Source: an uncultured Acidimicrobiia bacterium
GTDB taxonomy: Bacteria; Actinomycetota; Acidimicrobiia; Acidimicrobiales; CAIXPF01
Direction of reading: 5' to 3'
Length of the DNA: 64,000 nucleotides
NCBI GenBank assembly: GCA_903921205.1
Contig: CAIXPF010000094.1
Coordinates: forward strand, 1 to 64,000
This document shows positions 37,315 to 46,420 of this stretch, one piece after another. Below the pieces are notes generated by a model. That model was not told the DNA's origin. It worked only from the letters and a program-made list of their open reading frames with translations, and did not search any database. Numbering within the stretch: the stretch's first letter is position 1; every line of letters begins with the position of its first letter. The position numbers and the translations under genes are program-made.

Positions 37315-38091
37315 TCAGCGGTACAGCCAGCGCAGGCCGCGGCTCACTGCAGCCGGGATCGTGGAGTGGTGCAGCTCGCCGTCGAGCACCACGAACGTGG
37401 TGTCGAAATCGGGGCCCTGCCGGGCGGCGAGCTGTGTGGCCATCCGCCGGGTGTTGGCCACCATGGGGATCTCGCCCACGCGTTCCTCCTCGCTGCCGAC
37501 CGAGAGGAACACCCGACCGGTCGGCGCCGGGCCCTCGAGCCGGTTGCGTTCCTCGAAGTCGAAGATGACCCGGTCGTCCCACCACGACGAGGGGCTGGCC
37601 AGCAGCCATCGGCCGAACGCATCGGGCCGGGTGAACAGGGTGAACAACCCGAACAGACCCGACAGGGAATGACCGATGAAGGTCCGCTGAGCGGGATCGA
37701 TGCGGTAGATCGCCTCGAGCTCGGGCAGGGCCCGGTCCAACAGCCAGGCCTGGAAGTCGGGGCCACCGCCGGCCGGCACGTCGGCGGGAACGGTCCGCGC
37801 CACCGCCGCCGGGATGGCCGCCTTGGTGGGGGTGTAGGCCGCGGCACGCTGGCGGACCACCTCGCGGGTGACCGACGTACCCCAACCGACCCCGACCACG
37901 ATCACCCGGGGCATGAGGCGGGCCAAGCCCAGATTGAGCGAGGAATCGCACACGGTTCCGAAGGTCCACTGTGCGTCGAGACAGACCAGGACCGGGTAGG
38001 ACTCGGACCGATCGCCATACCCCTCGGGCAGGGCCACGTGCAGCGCCCGCCCGTTGTCGTGGTGATGGTGCACCTCTCGTTGCCAGATCAT
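37315..38091 (-). CDS. alpha/beta-hydrolase esterase (Fes/IroE-like)
   Basis: ALPEGYGDRSESYPVLVCLDAQW, FIGHSLSGLFGLFTLF. Confidence 0.85.
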   Translation of the reverse strand: MIWQREVHHHHDNGRALHVALPEGYGDRSESYPVLVCLDAQWTFGTVCDSSLNLGLARLMPRVIVVGVGWGTSVTREVVRQRAAAYTPTKAAIPAAVARTVPADVPAGGGPDFQAWLLDRALPELEAIYRIDPAQRTFIGHSLSGLFGLFTLFTRPDAFGRWLLASPSSWWDDRVIFDFEERNRLEGPAPTGRVFLSVGSEEERVGEIPMVANTRRMATQLAARQGPDFDTTFVVLDGELHHSTIPAAVSRGLRWLYR

Positions 38092-38241
38092 CGTCGCGCC
38101 CTCACCTCGTGGTCCCCCGGACCGGGCACGCCCGCAGCTCCGGGCAACGGCCACGGCGCCGCCGGCACGCCGGCAGCACCCATTCTGCCCGGCCTGCCGT
38201 CAGCCGGTCGGGTCCCGGCGACGATCGGGCCGAGTTGCCGA

Positions 38242-38574
38242 TCAGGCCGAGCCGGAACCGGGGGCGCCGCCGGCCACCTCGTAGCTCCACAGCTCGGCGC
38301 CGGTCGACACCGGGCCACCGTGGGGAGCGGGGGCGTTGGCACCACGATGGCCGTGGGCGAACGCCGTCGAGGTGGTCCATGCGGTGAAGGCCTCCTCGTC
38401 ACGCCAGCGGGTCACCACCAGCCACACGTTGCGACCGTCGGTGGGGCGCAGCAGCTCGAAGCCCTCGAAGCCCTCCTGGCCCTCGACCGCACCGGCACGG
38501 GCGGCGAAGCGCCGGGCGAGCTCCTCGCCGGCGCCCTCGGGAACGGTGATGGCGTTGATCTTGATCGTCGTCAC
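38242..38574 (-). CDS. MhuD/IsdG-like heme-degrading monooxygenase
   Basis: MTTIKINAITVPEGAGEELARRFAARAGAVEGQEGFEGFELLRP...EEAFTAWTTSTAFAHGHRG: ABM fold with N7, W66 and nearby His; GTG start. Confidence 0.82.
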   Translation of the reverse strand: MTTIKINAITVPEGAGEELARRFAARAGAVEGQEGFEGFELLRPTDGRNVWLVVTRWRDEEAFTAWTTSTAFAHGHRGANAPAPHGGPVSTGAELWSYEVAGGAPGSGSA

Positions 38575-38667
38575 CGCACCATGTTGGCGTGTGCCCGATC
38601 CCACAGGCGATTCCCGATCGCTGCTCCGGCCAGCCACAACCTGGCCGAGCGCCGGTAGCCTCCGCCC

Positions 38668-39573
38668 ATGCGCCGTCTACGGACCCTGCTGTTGACGGCG
38701 CTGGCGACGCTGCTGCTCGGCGGGTGCTTCCGCTATCAGACGGCCATCGTGGTCGACGACGACGGTTCGGGCCGGGTCCAGGAGATCCTGCTGTTCGACC
38801 GCAGCGCCCTGGCCTCCGTGTTCGACTCCGAGGCCCAGATCGACCAGCACGTCCCCCGTGCCGCCGACTTCCGCCTCCCCAGCTGGGCGACCGCACGCGA
38901 CTACCGCCAGGGTGATCTCGACGGGGTGATCCTCGAGACCACCTTCGACGATCCCGAGCAGTTCGACGACCGGCTCAACACCCTGCACCTGATGCTGATC
39001 GACGCCGTGGGCAGCCAGGCCACCGCCGAGGTCGACCTGGAGCGCATCGAGGACGGCTGGACCTTCACCCTGCGCACCGCGGACCTCGCCGAGCTGCCCG
39101 CCCTACCCGGACCGGCCGACCCCGCGGTGGGTGAGCTGTACCGCCGGGCGCAGCTGGTGTTGTCGGTACACCTGCCGGGCAGGATCGTGGACCACAACGC
39201 CGACGAGATCGTCGACGGGCAGCTGGTGTGGCGGCTGTCCGCCAACGCCGTGCAGACCCTGGCCTACGCCCGTACCGCCACCGGTGGGGCACTGACGGCC
39301 ACCGCGACGACCAGCCGCCCGTTGCAGGCCGCCACCGCCCTGGCCACCGCCGGCGGGCTGGCGGTGTTCGCCTCGGTGGCCTACGCCCGGCGACGGAACC
39401 GGTCACGCGGCGGTTCGGACCGATCGACGCCGGACCGCCACCTCCACCTCGGCGACCGCGCCGCCGAGGACCCCGGGCCGCCACAGCGCTGGCCGGCGCA
39501 ACCACCGTCGCGCCCACCGAGCGCCGAACCCCGGCCCACCGACCGTCCCCCGCTGCGCTCAGGACCGTGCTGA
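38668..39573 (+). CDS. LppM-like lipoprotein
   Basis: Lipobox LLLGGC; single C-terminal TM (ALATAGGLAVFASVAYARRR). Confidence 0.75.
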   Translation: MRRLRTLLLTALATLLLGGCFRYQTAIVVDDDGSGRVQEILLFDRSALASVFDSEAQIDQHVPRAADFRLPSWATARDYRQGDLDGVILETTFDDPEQFDDRLNTLHLMLIDAVGSQATAEVDLERIEDGWTFTLRTADLAELPALPGPADPAVGELYRRAQLVLSVHLPGRIVDHNADEIVDGQLVWRLSANAVQTLAYARTATGGALTATATTSRPLQAATALATAGGLAVFASVAYARRRNRSRGGSDRSTPDRHLHLGDRAAEDPGPPQRWPAQPPSRPPSAEPRPTDRPPLRSGPC

Positions 39574-39590
39574 CCGACGCCGGGCCGGGC

Positions 39591-40415
39591 TCAGCCCAGG
39601 GCGGCCCGGACGATCGCCGCAACCTCGGCAGGCGCATCCCAATCGGGCAGGTGACCCACCCCGGCGATGCGATGACGACCGATGACCGATGGCAGCACCG
39701 TGGCGAACCGCTCGTCGTAGGACGGTGGGATCAATTGGTCGTCCTCGCCCCACACCAGCGTGACCGGACAACGCACCAGGTGGGCGCGCAGGTCCAACCC
39801 GTGCTCGGGGATCGGCCACACCAGCGACGCGGTCGAGGTCCGGGTGAGGTACCGCGACACCCCGTCCTCGATCCGCTCGGAGGGGTCGCTGAGCGTCGGG
39901 TCGTCCTCGAAGATCGCCGCAGTGGACGCCCGGTTGGGGCTCAGGATCAGCCGCTGCTCCGACAGGGTGGTGGCGAAGGCGTCCGCCACCGGCTCGTCGG
40001 CGTCCCACAGCCCCAGCGGTGCCAGCAGCACCATCGCGGGGAACGCCTCGGGCCGTACCGCCACCAGCTCCATCGCCAGCATGGCACCGACCGACGAGGC
40101 CACCAGCGGCAGCCCGGTCAGGCCTGCGAGGTCGGCGATCTCGGACAGGGCGACCACCCAGTCCGACTGGACCCGCAGGTCGTCGCAGTAGGTACTACCG
40201 CTGAAACCGGGCAGTGCCGGCGCCACCACCGTGTGGTCCCGGGCCAGCTCGGCCACCAACGGCGGCAGGCCGTGGGTGGGCAGGCCGACCATGCCGTGCA
40301 GGTAGCCGATGCGCGGACCCTGGCCGGCCTCGACCACCGTCACCGACCCACCGCGGAACTCGACCGAACGACGGATGACGGACACCTCGGCCGAAGTCGC
40401 TGCCCCGCCACTCAT
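39591..40415 (-). CDS. alpha/beta hydrolase
   Basis: VEAGQGPRIGYLHG, PLVASSVGAMLAMELVAV, VWGEDDQLIP, GVGHLPDW. Confidence 0.9.
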   Translation of the reverse strand: MSGGAATSAEVSVIRRSVEFRGGSVTVVEAGQGPRIGYLHGMVGLPTHGLPPLVAELARDHTVVAPALPGFSGSTYCDDLRVQSDWVVALSEIADLAGLTGLPLVASSVGAMLAMELVAVRPEAFPAMVLLAPLGLWDADEPVADAFATTLSEQRLILSPNRASTAAIFEDDPTLSDPSERIEDGVSRYLTRTSTASLVWPIPEHGLDLRAHLVRCPVTLVWGEDDQLIPPSYDERFATVLPSVIGRHRIAGVGHLPDWDAPAEVAAIVRAALG

Positions 40416-41722
40416 CGGCCCGGCTCCGCCCGCTGCGCGCCGGGCAGGGGACGCGGCCACCAGTGGTCCTCCCACTCGTTCTCGAACAGCGGCTGCACCT
40501 CGGGCAGGACCTTGCGGGCCAGCATCTCGGTGTTGTAGCGGACCAACTCGTTGTCCATGTTGCCGAAGTGCGCCAGGGTCAGCAGGTGGCCGACGTTCAT
40601 CGACGTGCCGACCTCGCGCAGCTTGGAGATGACCTGGTCGGGCGAGCCGAGCACGACGTAGCCCTTCTCCACCATCGTCTCGAAGGACATCATCTGCGAC
40701 GCCGAACTCGACTTGGGCATGGTCGGCTTGTCGGACGCCCTGGCCTCGGCTTTGTCCGCGGCCTTGGCCTCGGAGCGGGCAGTGGCCTCGCGAGCGGCAC
40801 GTTCGACCATGCCCTCGACCCCGGCGCGCACCGTGTTGGGGGTCTTGTAGCCGGGCGGGTCGGCGAAGCCGGCGTAGACGTGCAGGCACGAGTTGAAGAA
40901 GTACTCGGCCGGCTCCCGGTACAGTTCGAAGGCTTCCTTCTCCGAGTCGGCCACCGCCACGAACTGGGCGAAGGCCCCCTGGAAGGGATTCTGCGGCTTG
41001 CCCCGCTCGGCCATCTTGTCCCAGAACCCGCGCATGGTGGCCAGGCCGGCTTTGTACCCGAAATAGCTGAGGTAGCAGTAGACCAGGTCGTTGTCGGCGC
41101 AGTAGTCCCAGGTGTCCACCGAGCCGCCGCCGGGAATCCAGATCGGCGGATGCGGCTTCTGCACCGGCCGGGGCCACACGTTGACGTAGCGGAGCTTGTT
41201 GTAGCGGCCGTTGAAGGCGAACACCTCGTCGCTGGTCCAGGCCTTGCGGATCAGCTCCATGCCCTCGTGGTAGCGCTCGCGCAGCGTGGCCGGGTTCGTC
41301 CCGTAGGCGAACACCGTGTCCATCGGCGAACCCACCGGGAAGCCGGCCACCAGACGACCGCCGGAGATCCCGTCGAGCATGGCCATCTCCTCGGCGATGC
41401 GGATCGGTGGGTTGTACAACGCCACCGAGTCACCGAGCACCACGATGGCGGCGTCGCCGGTACTGCGGGCCAGGGTGGCGGCGATGATGTTGGGGCTCGG
41501 CATCAGGCCGTAGGCGTTGGAGTGGTGCTCGTTGATGCCCACCCCGTCGAAGCCCAACCCGGCCGCGTACTCGAGCTGGTCGATGTACTCGTTGTAGACC
41601 CGGTGGCCGACCGCAGGGTCGTACAGCGACGGGTCGATGTCGACCCACACCGAGCGGTACCGGTCGGGGAAGTCCTTCGGCAGGTCCGGGTACGGCATCA
41701 GGTGGAACCAGACGAACTTCAC
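40412..41722 (-). CDS. LLM class flavin-dependent oxidoreductase
   Basis: LEYAAGLGFDGVGINEHHSNAYGLMPSPNIIAATLAR; GTG start; overlaps next gene. Confidence 0.9.
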   Translation of the reverse strand: MKFVWFHLMPYPDLPKDFPDRYRSVWVDIDPSLYDPAVGHRVYNEYIDQLEYAAGLGFDGVGINEHHSNAYGLMPSPNIIAATLARSTGDAAIVVLGDSVALYNPPIRIAEEMAMLDGISGGRLVAGFPVGSPMDTVFAYGTNPATLRERYHEGMELIRKAWTSDEVFAFNGRYNKLRYVNVWPRPVQKPHPPIWIPGGGSVDTWDYCADNDLVYCYLSYFGYKAGLATMRGFWDKMAERGKPQNPFQGAFAQFVAVADSEKEAFELYREPAEYFFNSCLHVYAGFADPPGYKTPNTVRAGVEGMVERAAREATARSEAKAADKAEARASDKPTMPKSSSASQMMSFETMVEKGYVVLGSPDQVISKLREVGTSMNVGHLLTLAHFGNMDNELVRYNTEMLARKVLPEVQPLFENEWEDHWWPRPLPGAQRAEPGR

Positions 41723-41844
41723 GTGGCCTCCGCTCACCCCTGGTCGGGACAGGTGAACGGAGTGTAGGACTGTCCCTGTGAGGCGGCAACGGAGGTCCGC
41801 TCCGCCACGGTCACCGGCGGCGGGGCGCGTTACCCTGCCCCGCC

Positions 41845-42429
41845 GTGCCCCCACCGACCCCCCAGCCAGGCCAGGCCCGACGCGAACGCGCCGTCCGGGC
41901 GGCGGCGCGCCTGCTGGAGCGCGGCGGGCCCGAAGCCTGTACCGCCACGGCGGTGGCACAGGCTGCGATGCTGACCCGCCGGGAGCTGAGCCGGGAGTTC
42001 GCCGGCACCGACGAGCTCCTCGAGCTGGCGGCGCGACGTCTGGCGACCCGGTTCCTCGACCGTGTCGAGGATGCCGCCGCAGCCGCCGGCGACCCGCTCG
42101 AGGCGCTGTGGGCGGCCGGGGAGACCTACCTGCGGCTCGCCCTGCGCCACCCCGGCGGCGGGCCCGTGGCCGGCTTCGCCACTGCGCACGGCCCGGGCAG
42201 CGAATCGGGCGGCGCGGCGGCGGCCGAGCTCGCCGTGCGGGCGGAGTGCTTCTTCGCCAACCTCATGGCCGCGATCGGACTGCCCCAGGGGCCGACCATC
42301 GCCGCCGCCTGGCTGGCCGCGCTCGACGGCTTCGTGCTGCGCCAGCGGCGGACCCCCCGCTCCGTCGAGGCGATGCTCGACGCCCTCGCCCGGGCCTTCG
42401 CCCTGCCCCAGCCGACTCCGGCCGGCTGA
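41845..42429 (+). CDS. TetR-family regulator
   Basis: N-terminal HTH (AARLLERGGPEACTATAVAQAAMLTRRELSREFAG) and TetR-size C-terminal domain. Confidence 0.75.
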   Translation: MPPPTPQPGQARRERAVRAAARLLERGGPEACTATAVAQAAMLTRRELSREFAGTDELLELAARRLATRFLDRVEDAAAAAGDPLEALWAAGETYLRLALRHPGGGPVAGFATAHGPGSESGGAAAAELAVRAECFFANLMAAIGLPQGPTIAAAWLAALDGFVLRQRRTPRSVEAMLDALARAFALPQPTPAG

Positions 42430-42472
42430 GACCGGCCCGGACACCGTCCGGGCACGCCGCGCCCCGCCGACC

Positions 42473-42517
42473 GCACGACACCGGCAGGCACGACACCGGC
42501 AGGCACGGCACCGGCAG
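42473..42517. repeat. 15-bp tandem repeat GCACGACACCGGCAG x3
   Basis: Two identical units and one with a single substitution. Confidence 0.95.
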
Positions 42518-42553
42518 GGCGGCACCGAGCCCGCTGCTACGGTTCGGCCCGTG

Positions 42554-43324
42554 ATGGATCTACGCCTCCAGGGAACGAACGTGGTGGTCACCGGGGCCGG
42601 GCAGGGTCTCGGCCGGGCCATCGGGATCGGCTTCGCCGAGCAGGGCGCCAACGTCGCCTTCGGCTACCACCGCTCCGGTGAAGGTGCCGAGGCCGCGGCG
42701 GCGGAAGCCCGGACGCTGGGGGTTTCGGCCCTCGCGGTGGCTCTCGACGTGCGGGACGACGCCTCGGTCGCCGAGGGCCTGCGCCGGGTCACCGACGAGC
42801 TCGGCCCCATCGGGGTGTTGGTGAACAACGCCGCGATGACCGGCCGGGGTCCGTTCGTGGACACCTCGACCGCCGACTGGGACGCCCAGGTGGCGGTCAC
42901 GGTCACCGGCACGCTGCGCATCACGCACGCGGTGACCCGCCTCATGATCGAGGCCGGCAACGGTGGGGCGCTGGTCAACCTGATGGGCGACTCGGGCCGG
43001 GTCGGCGAGTCGGGCCTGCTCGTCACCGCCACCACCCGGGCCTCCACCGTCGGACTGACCAAGTCCCTGGCCAAGGAACTGGCCCGTCACGGCATCCGTT
43101 CCAACGCGGTGTCGATGGGCCTGGTCCGCACCGACAACTTCGCCGAGCACGCCGGCAACCCCGACGACGCCGAGCGGATGGCCCGCATCGTGGCCCAGTA
43201 CCCACTGCGCCGCCTCGGTCGCCCCGAGGACGTGGTCCCGACCATCCTGCTGCTGGCCTCGCCGCTGTCGGGCTGGACCACCGGGCAGGTCCTGTCGGTC
43301 AACGGCGGCTACGCCATGCCCTGA
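42554..43324 (+). CDS. SDR family protein lacking catalytic Tyr/Lys
   Basis: NVVVTGAGQGLGRAIGIGFAEQGANV, VNNAAM, but GDSGRVGESGLLVTATTRASTVGLTKSLAKEL at the active site. Confidence 0.88.
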   Translation: MDLRLQGTNVVVTGAGQGLGRAIGIGFAEQGANVAFGYHRSGEGAEAAAAEARTLGVSALAVALDVRDDASVAEGLRRVTDELGPIGVLVNNAAMTGRGPFVDTSTADWDAQVAVTVTGTLRITHAVTRLMIEAGNGGALVNLMGDSGRVGESGLLVTATTRASTVGLTKSLAKELARHGIRSNAVSMGLVRTDNFAEHAGNPDDAERMARIVAQYPLRRLGRPEDVVPTILLLASPLSGWTTGQVLSVNGGYAMP

Positions 43325-43337
43325 TCGGGCACGCACC

Positions 43338-44171
43338 ATGACCATCCACACCGAGATCATCCACACCGAGATCATCCACACCGAGATCATCCACACCGAT
43401 CAGCATCCTGACCAGACCGGTCGGCATGTCGCCGATGCGAACGGTGACGGCACCGACGCGTCCCCGGCCGTCTGGCTGCTCACCGTCGACCGGCCGGAAC
43501 GTCGCAACGCCCTGGACCTCGACCACTGCAGCGAGCTGCACGCCGCCGTCGATGCCGCGGTGGCCGGCGGCGCGCGGTGTCTGGTGATCACCGGGGCCGG
43601 CACGGCGTTCTGCTCCGGCGCCGACCTCGGCGGGGTGTACGGCGACGCGTTCCGTGAAGCCCTCTACGGCATGCTCGGTGCCCTGGCCTCCGCACCCATC
43701 CCCACCATCGCCGCGGTCAACGGGCCGGCGATCGGGGCGGGCACCCAGCTGGCCATCGCCGCCGATCTGCGCATCTGCGCCCCCACCGCCCGCTTCGGGG
43801 TCCCCACGGCCAAGCTCGGCCTGGCCGTGGACTTCTGGACGGTCCGCCGGCTGTCGCTGCTCGCCGGCGGCGGCGCCGCCCGGCAGCTGCTGTTGGCCTG
43901 CGACGAGCTCGGCATCGACGCCGCCGAACGCGCCGGGCTGGTGCAACGACGCGGCGAGCTCGCCGACGCCGTCGAGTGGGCGACCCACCTCGCCGGTCTG
44001 GCGCCGCTGACCCACGCCTACAACAAGCTGGCGTTGGACGCGGCGTTCGAGTCCGACATCGCCGACGCCGCCACGCTCGCCGCCTTCGAGGCCTGTTGGG
44101 CCAGCGAGGACTTCGTCGAGGGTCGCACCGCCGGAGCCGAACGGCGGCCACCGCGCTTCCGGGGCCGATGA
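43338..44171 (+). CDS. enoyl-CoA hydratase/isomerase family protein
   Basis: WLLTVDRPERRNALD, GAGTAFCSGADLGG, NGPAIGAGTQLAIAADLRI. Confidence 0.92.
   Translation: MTIHTEIIHTEIIHTEIIHTDQHPDQTGRHVADANGDGTDASPAVWLLTVDRPERRNALDLDHCSELHAAVDAAVAGGARCLVITGAGTAFCSGADLGGVYGDAFREALYGMLGALASAPIPTIAAVNGPAIGAGTQLAIAADLRICAPTARFGVPTAKLGLAVDFWTVRRLSLLAGGGAARQLLLACDELGIDAAERAGLVQRRGELADAVEWATHLAGLAPLTHAYNKLALDAAFESDIADAATLAAFEACWASEDFVEGRTAGAERRPPRFRGR
43341..43400. repeat. 15-bp tandem repeat ATCATCCACACCGAG x4, coding
   Basis: Encodes MTIHTEIIHTEIIHTEIIHTD at the N-terminus of the ECH gene. Confidence 0.96.
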
Positions 44172-45031
44172 AGCCGGCCCCGTTCCACTACGAGCGGCCG
44201 ACGTCGCTGGCCGAGGCGCTGGATCTGCTGGCGGCGGACGGCGTGGAGACCAAGGCCCTGGCCGGCGGCCAGAGCCTCGTCCCCCTGATGAACCTGCGCC
44301 TGGCCCGCCCCGACGTCCTCGTCGACCTCGACGCGGTGGCCGAGCTGCGCGGGATCAGCCGTTCGGGTGACCAGGTGCGTATCGGAGCCCTCACGCGCCA
44401 CGAGCAGACCGCCACCGATGCCCTGGTGCGCGAGCGACTGCCGCTGCTGGCCCATGCCGCCGTCCACATCGGCCACCGGGCCATCCGCACCCGGGGCACC
44501 CTCGGCGGCAGCCTGGCCCATGCCGATCCGGCCGCCGAGCTGCCCGTCGCCTCCCTGGCCCTCGGCGCCGAGGTCGACGTGGCGTCGGCGCGGGGAGCGC
44601 GCACGATCCCCATCGCGGAGCTGTTCGACGGACCGCTGAGTACCACCGTCGCCGACGACGAGCTGATCGTGGCGGTCCGCTACCCGGTCGATGCCGGCCG
44701 CCGCCCGTTCGGTTTCGCCGAGCTGGCCCGGCGCCACGGCGACTTCGCCCTGACCGTCGCCGCGGTCACCCTCTCCGTCGACGGCGACGGCGGTTGCCGG
44801 GCCGCCACGGTGGCCCTCGGCGGTATCGGCGGCAGCCCACGGCTCGTCGGGCCGGCGGCCCGGGCCCTCATCGGCACCCGCATCGACCCCGCTGCGGTCG
44901 AGCTGGCGGTGGCGTCGGTCGACGACGCCGTGCGTCCCGTGGCCGACCTGCACGGCTCGGTCGCCTACCGCCGGGCCATGGCCGCGCTGCTGACCCGCCA
45001 GGCCATCGCCATGGCCCGCGGCGCACGCTGA
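44168..45031 (+). CDS. FAD-binding subunit of xanthine dehydrogenase family (CoxM-like)
   Basis: AGGQSLVPLMNLRLARPDVLVDL, RTRGTLGGSLAHADPAAELPV; ATGA overlap with upstream gene. Confidence 0.93.
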   Translation: MKPAPFHYERPTSLAEALDLLAADGVETKALAGGQSLVPLMNLRLARPDVLVDLDAVAELRGISRSGDQVRIGALTRHEQTATDALVRERLPLLAHAAVHIGHRAIRTRGTLGGSLAHADPAAELPVASLALGAEVDVASARGARTIPIAELFDGPLSTTVADDELIVAVRYPVDAGRRPFGFAELARRHGDFALTVAAVTLSVDGDGGCRAATVALGGIGGSPRLVGPAARALIGTRIDPAAVELAVASVDDAVRPVADLHGSVAYRRAMAALLTRQAIAMARGAR

Positions 45032-45086
45032 GCTGCGGACCGGCGGTCATTCCCCGGACGAGCGGTCCTCGCTACGCTCCGAGGCC

Positions 45087-45788
45087 GTGGCACAAGCACC
45101 TCCGTTGTCGACCAACCCGCTGGCCGTCGATGAGGGCGCCCGCCCCGGCCTGGTCATGCTGGTCGGGTTCTTCCTCGCCCACACCCTGCTGTGGGTCAGC
45201 CTGATCTTCAGTTTCTCCGGCAAGGACCGGGTGAGCTTCGCCTCGCTCGGCGCGCAGGGAACGCCGTGGATCCGCCAGTTCGTGATCCCGTTGCTGCTCG
45301 TACTGGCCTTCCAGTTGGTGATGATCCGCACCGCCCGCTGGAAGCGCTCGGTGTGGCACGAGCCCGCCCGCACCACCCGCCGCTGGCTCATCGTGTTCCC
45401 TGCGCTGATGCTGCTGCTGGCCTTCGTCAGCCATGTCACCTCGGGCATGCCCGAGGTCGACGGCAGCTACCTGGTCGGCATGACCGCCACCGTGGCGCTG
45501 GTCGGGATCACCGAGGAGCTGACCTTCCGGGGCATCCTGCTGGTCGGCGGCCGCCGGACCTTCCCCCACGAGTGGCAGGTGGTGGTGTTCACCGGCGCAC
45601 TGTTCGGCCTGTTCCACCTGCCCAACGTCCTGCTCGGTGCGGCCCTCGGGGCCACGTTGTTCCAGGTGGTCCAGACCGCGCTGATCGGTACGACGTTCTA
45701 CGCACTGCGCCGGGTGACGGGCCTGTTGGTGCCGTGCATGGTGCTGCACGCCGTGTACGACTGGCTGGTCCTGATCGGCAAGGCGTGA
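45087..45788 (+). CDS. CPBP-family intramembrane glutamic endopeptidase
   Basis: Multi-TM; TEELTFRGILL, FTGALFGLFHLPN, VLHAVYDW. Confidence 0.9.
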   Translation: MAQAPPLSTNPLAVDEGARPGLVMLVGFFLAHTLLWVSLIFSFSGKDRVSFASLGAQGTPWIRQFVIPLLLVLAFQLVMIRTARWKRSVWHEPARTTRRWLIVFPALMLLLAFVSHVTSGMPEVDGSYLVGMTATVALVGITEELTFRGILLVGGRRTFPHEWQVVVFTGALFGLFHLPNVLLGAALGATLFQVVQTALIGTTFYALRRVTGLLVPCMVLHAVYDWLVLIGKA

Positions 45789-45814
45789 TCGGTACGGCCT
45801 GATCGGTACGGCCT
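45787..45814. repeat. 14-bp tandem duplication GATCGGTACGGCCT x2
   Basis: Exact duplicate overlapping CPBP stop codon. Confidence 0.9.
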
Positions 45815-45854
45815 GACCGGGGACGCCGCAGGCCGTCGCCGCTACGCTCGCAGC

Positions 45855-46355
45855 GTGACCGAGCACGACCTGCGCCCGTGGCCGATGCGCTGCACCGTCA
45901 ACGGCACCAGCCACCGACTCGACGTGGAGCCTCGTCGTCTGGCCGTCGACGTGCTGCGCGAGAACCTGGGGCTCACCGGCACCCACGCCGGGTGTGAGCA
46001 CGGGGTGTGCGGGGCCTGCACAATCCTGCTCGACGGTGAGCCGGTGCGCTCGTGCCTGCTGTTCGCCCCGCAGCTCGACGGTCGTGACGTGCGCACCGTG
46101 GAAGGCCTCGCCGGTCCCGGCGACGAACTGCACCCGTTGCAGCAGAGCTTCGGTGCCCACCACGGCCTGCAGTGCGGTTTCTGCACGCCGGGCATGCTGC
46201 TCACCGCGCTCGATCTGCTGGGGCACAACCCCACCCCGACCCGTGACGAGGTGCGTGAGGCGCTGTCGGCGAACCTGTGCCGCTGCACCGGCTACCAGCA
46301 GATCGTCGACGCGGTGATGGACAGCTCACGGGGCGGCGCGTTCGACTGCACCTGA
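45855..46355 (+). CDS. (2Fe-2S) subunit of xanthine dehydrogenase family (CoxS-like)
   Basis: GTHAGCEHGVCGACTILLDGEPVRSC, LQCGFCTPGM, LCRCTGYQQI; GTG start. Confidence 0.95.
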   Translation: MTEHDLRPWPMRCTVNGTSHRLDVEPRRLAVDVLRENLGLTGTHAGCEHGVCGACTILLDGEPVRSCLLFAPQLDGRDVRTVEGLAGPGDELHPLQQSFGAHHGLQCGFCTPGMLLTALDLLGHNPTPTRDEVREALSANLCRCTGYQQIVDAVMDSSRGGAFDCT

Positions 46356-46420
46356 CGGCCCGCGCTGCGCAGGCCGCGGCGGGCCGGGTGTCGCCGCCGG
46401 TGCGATCTACGCTGCGCGTC

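Noticed and set aside
42473-43400. Possible CRISPR array
   Set aside because: 15-bp units are directly abutting with no spacers; no cas genes in window
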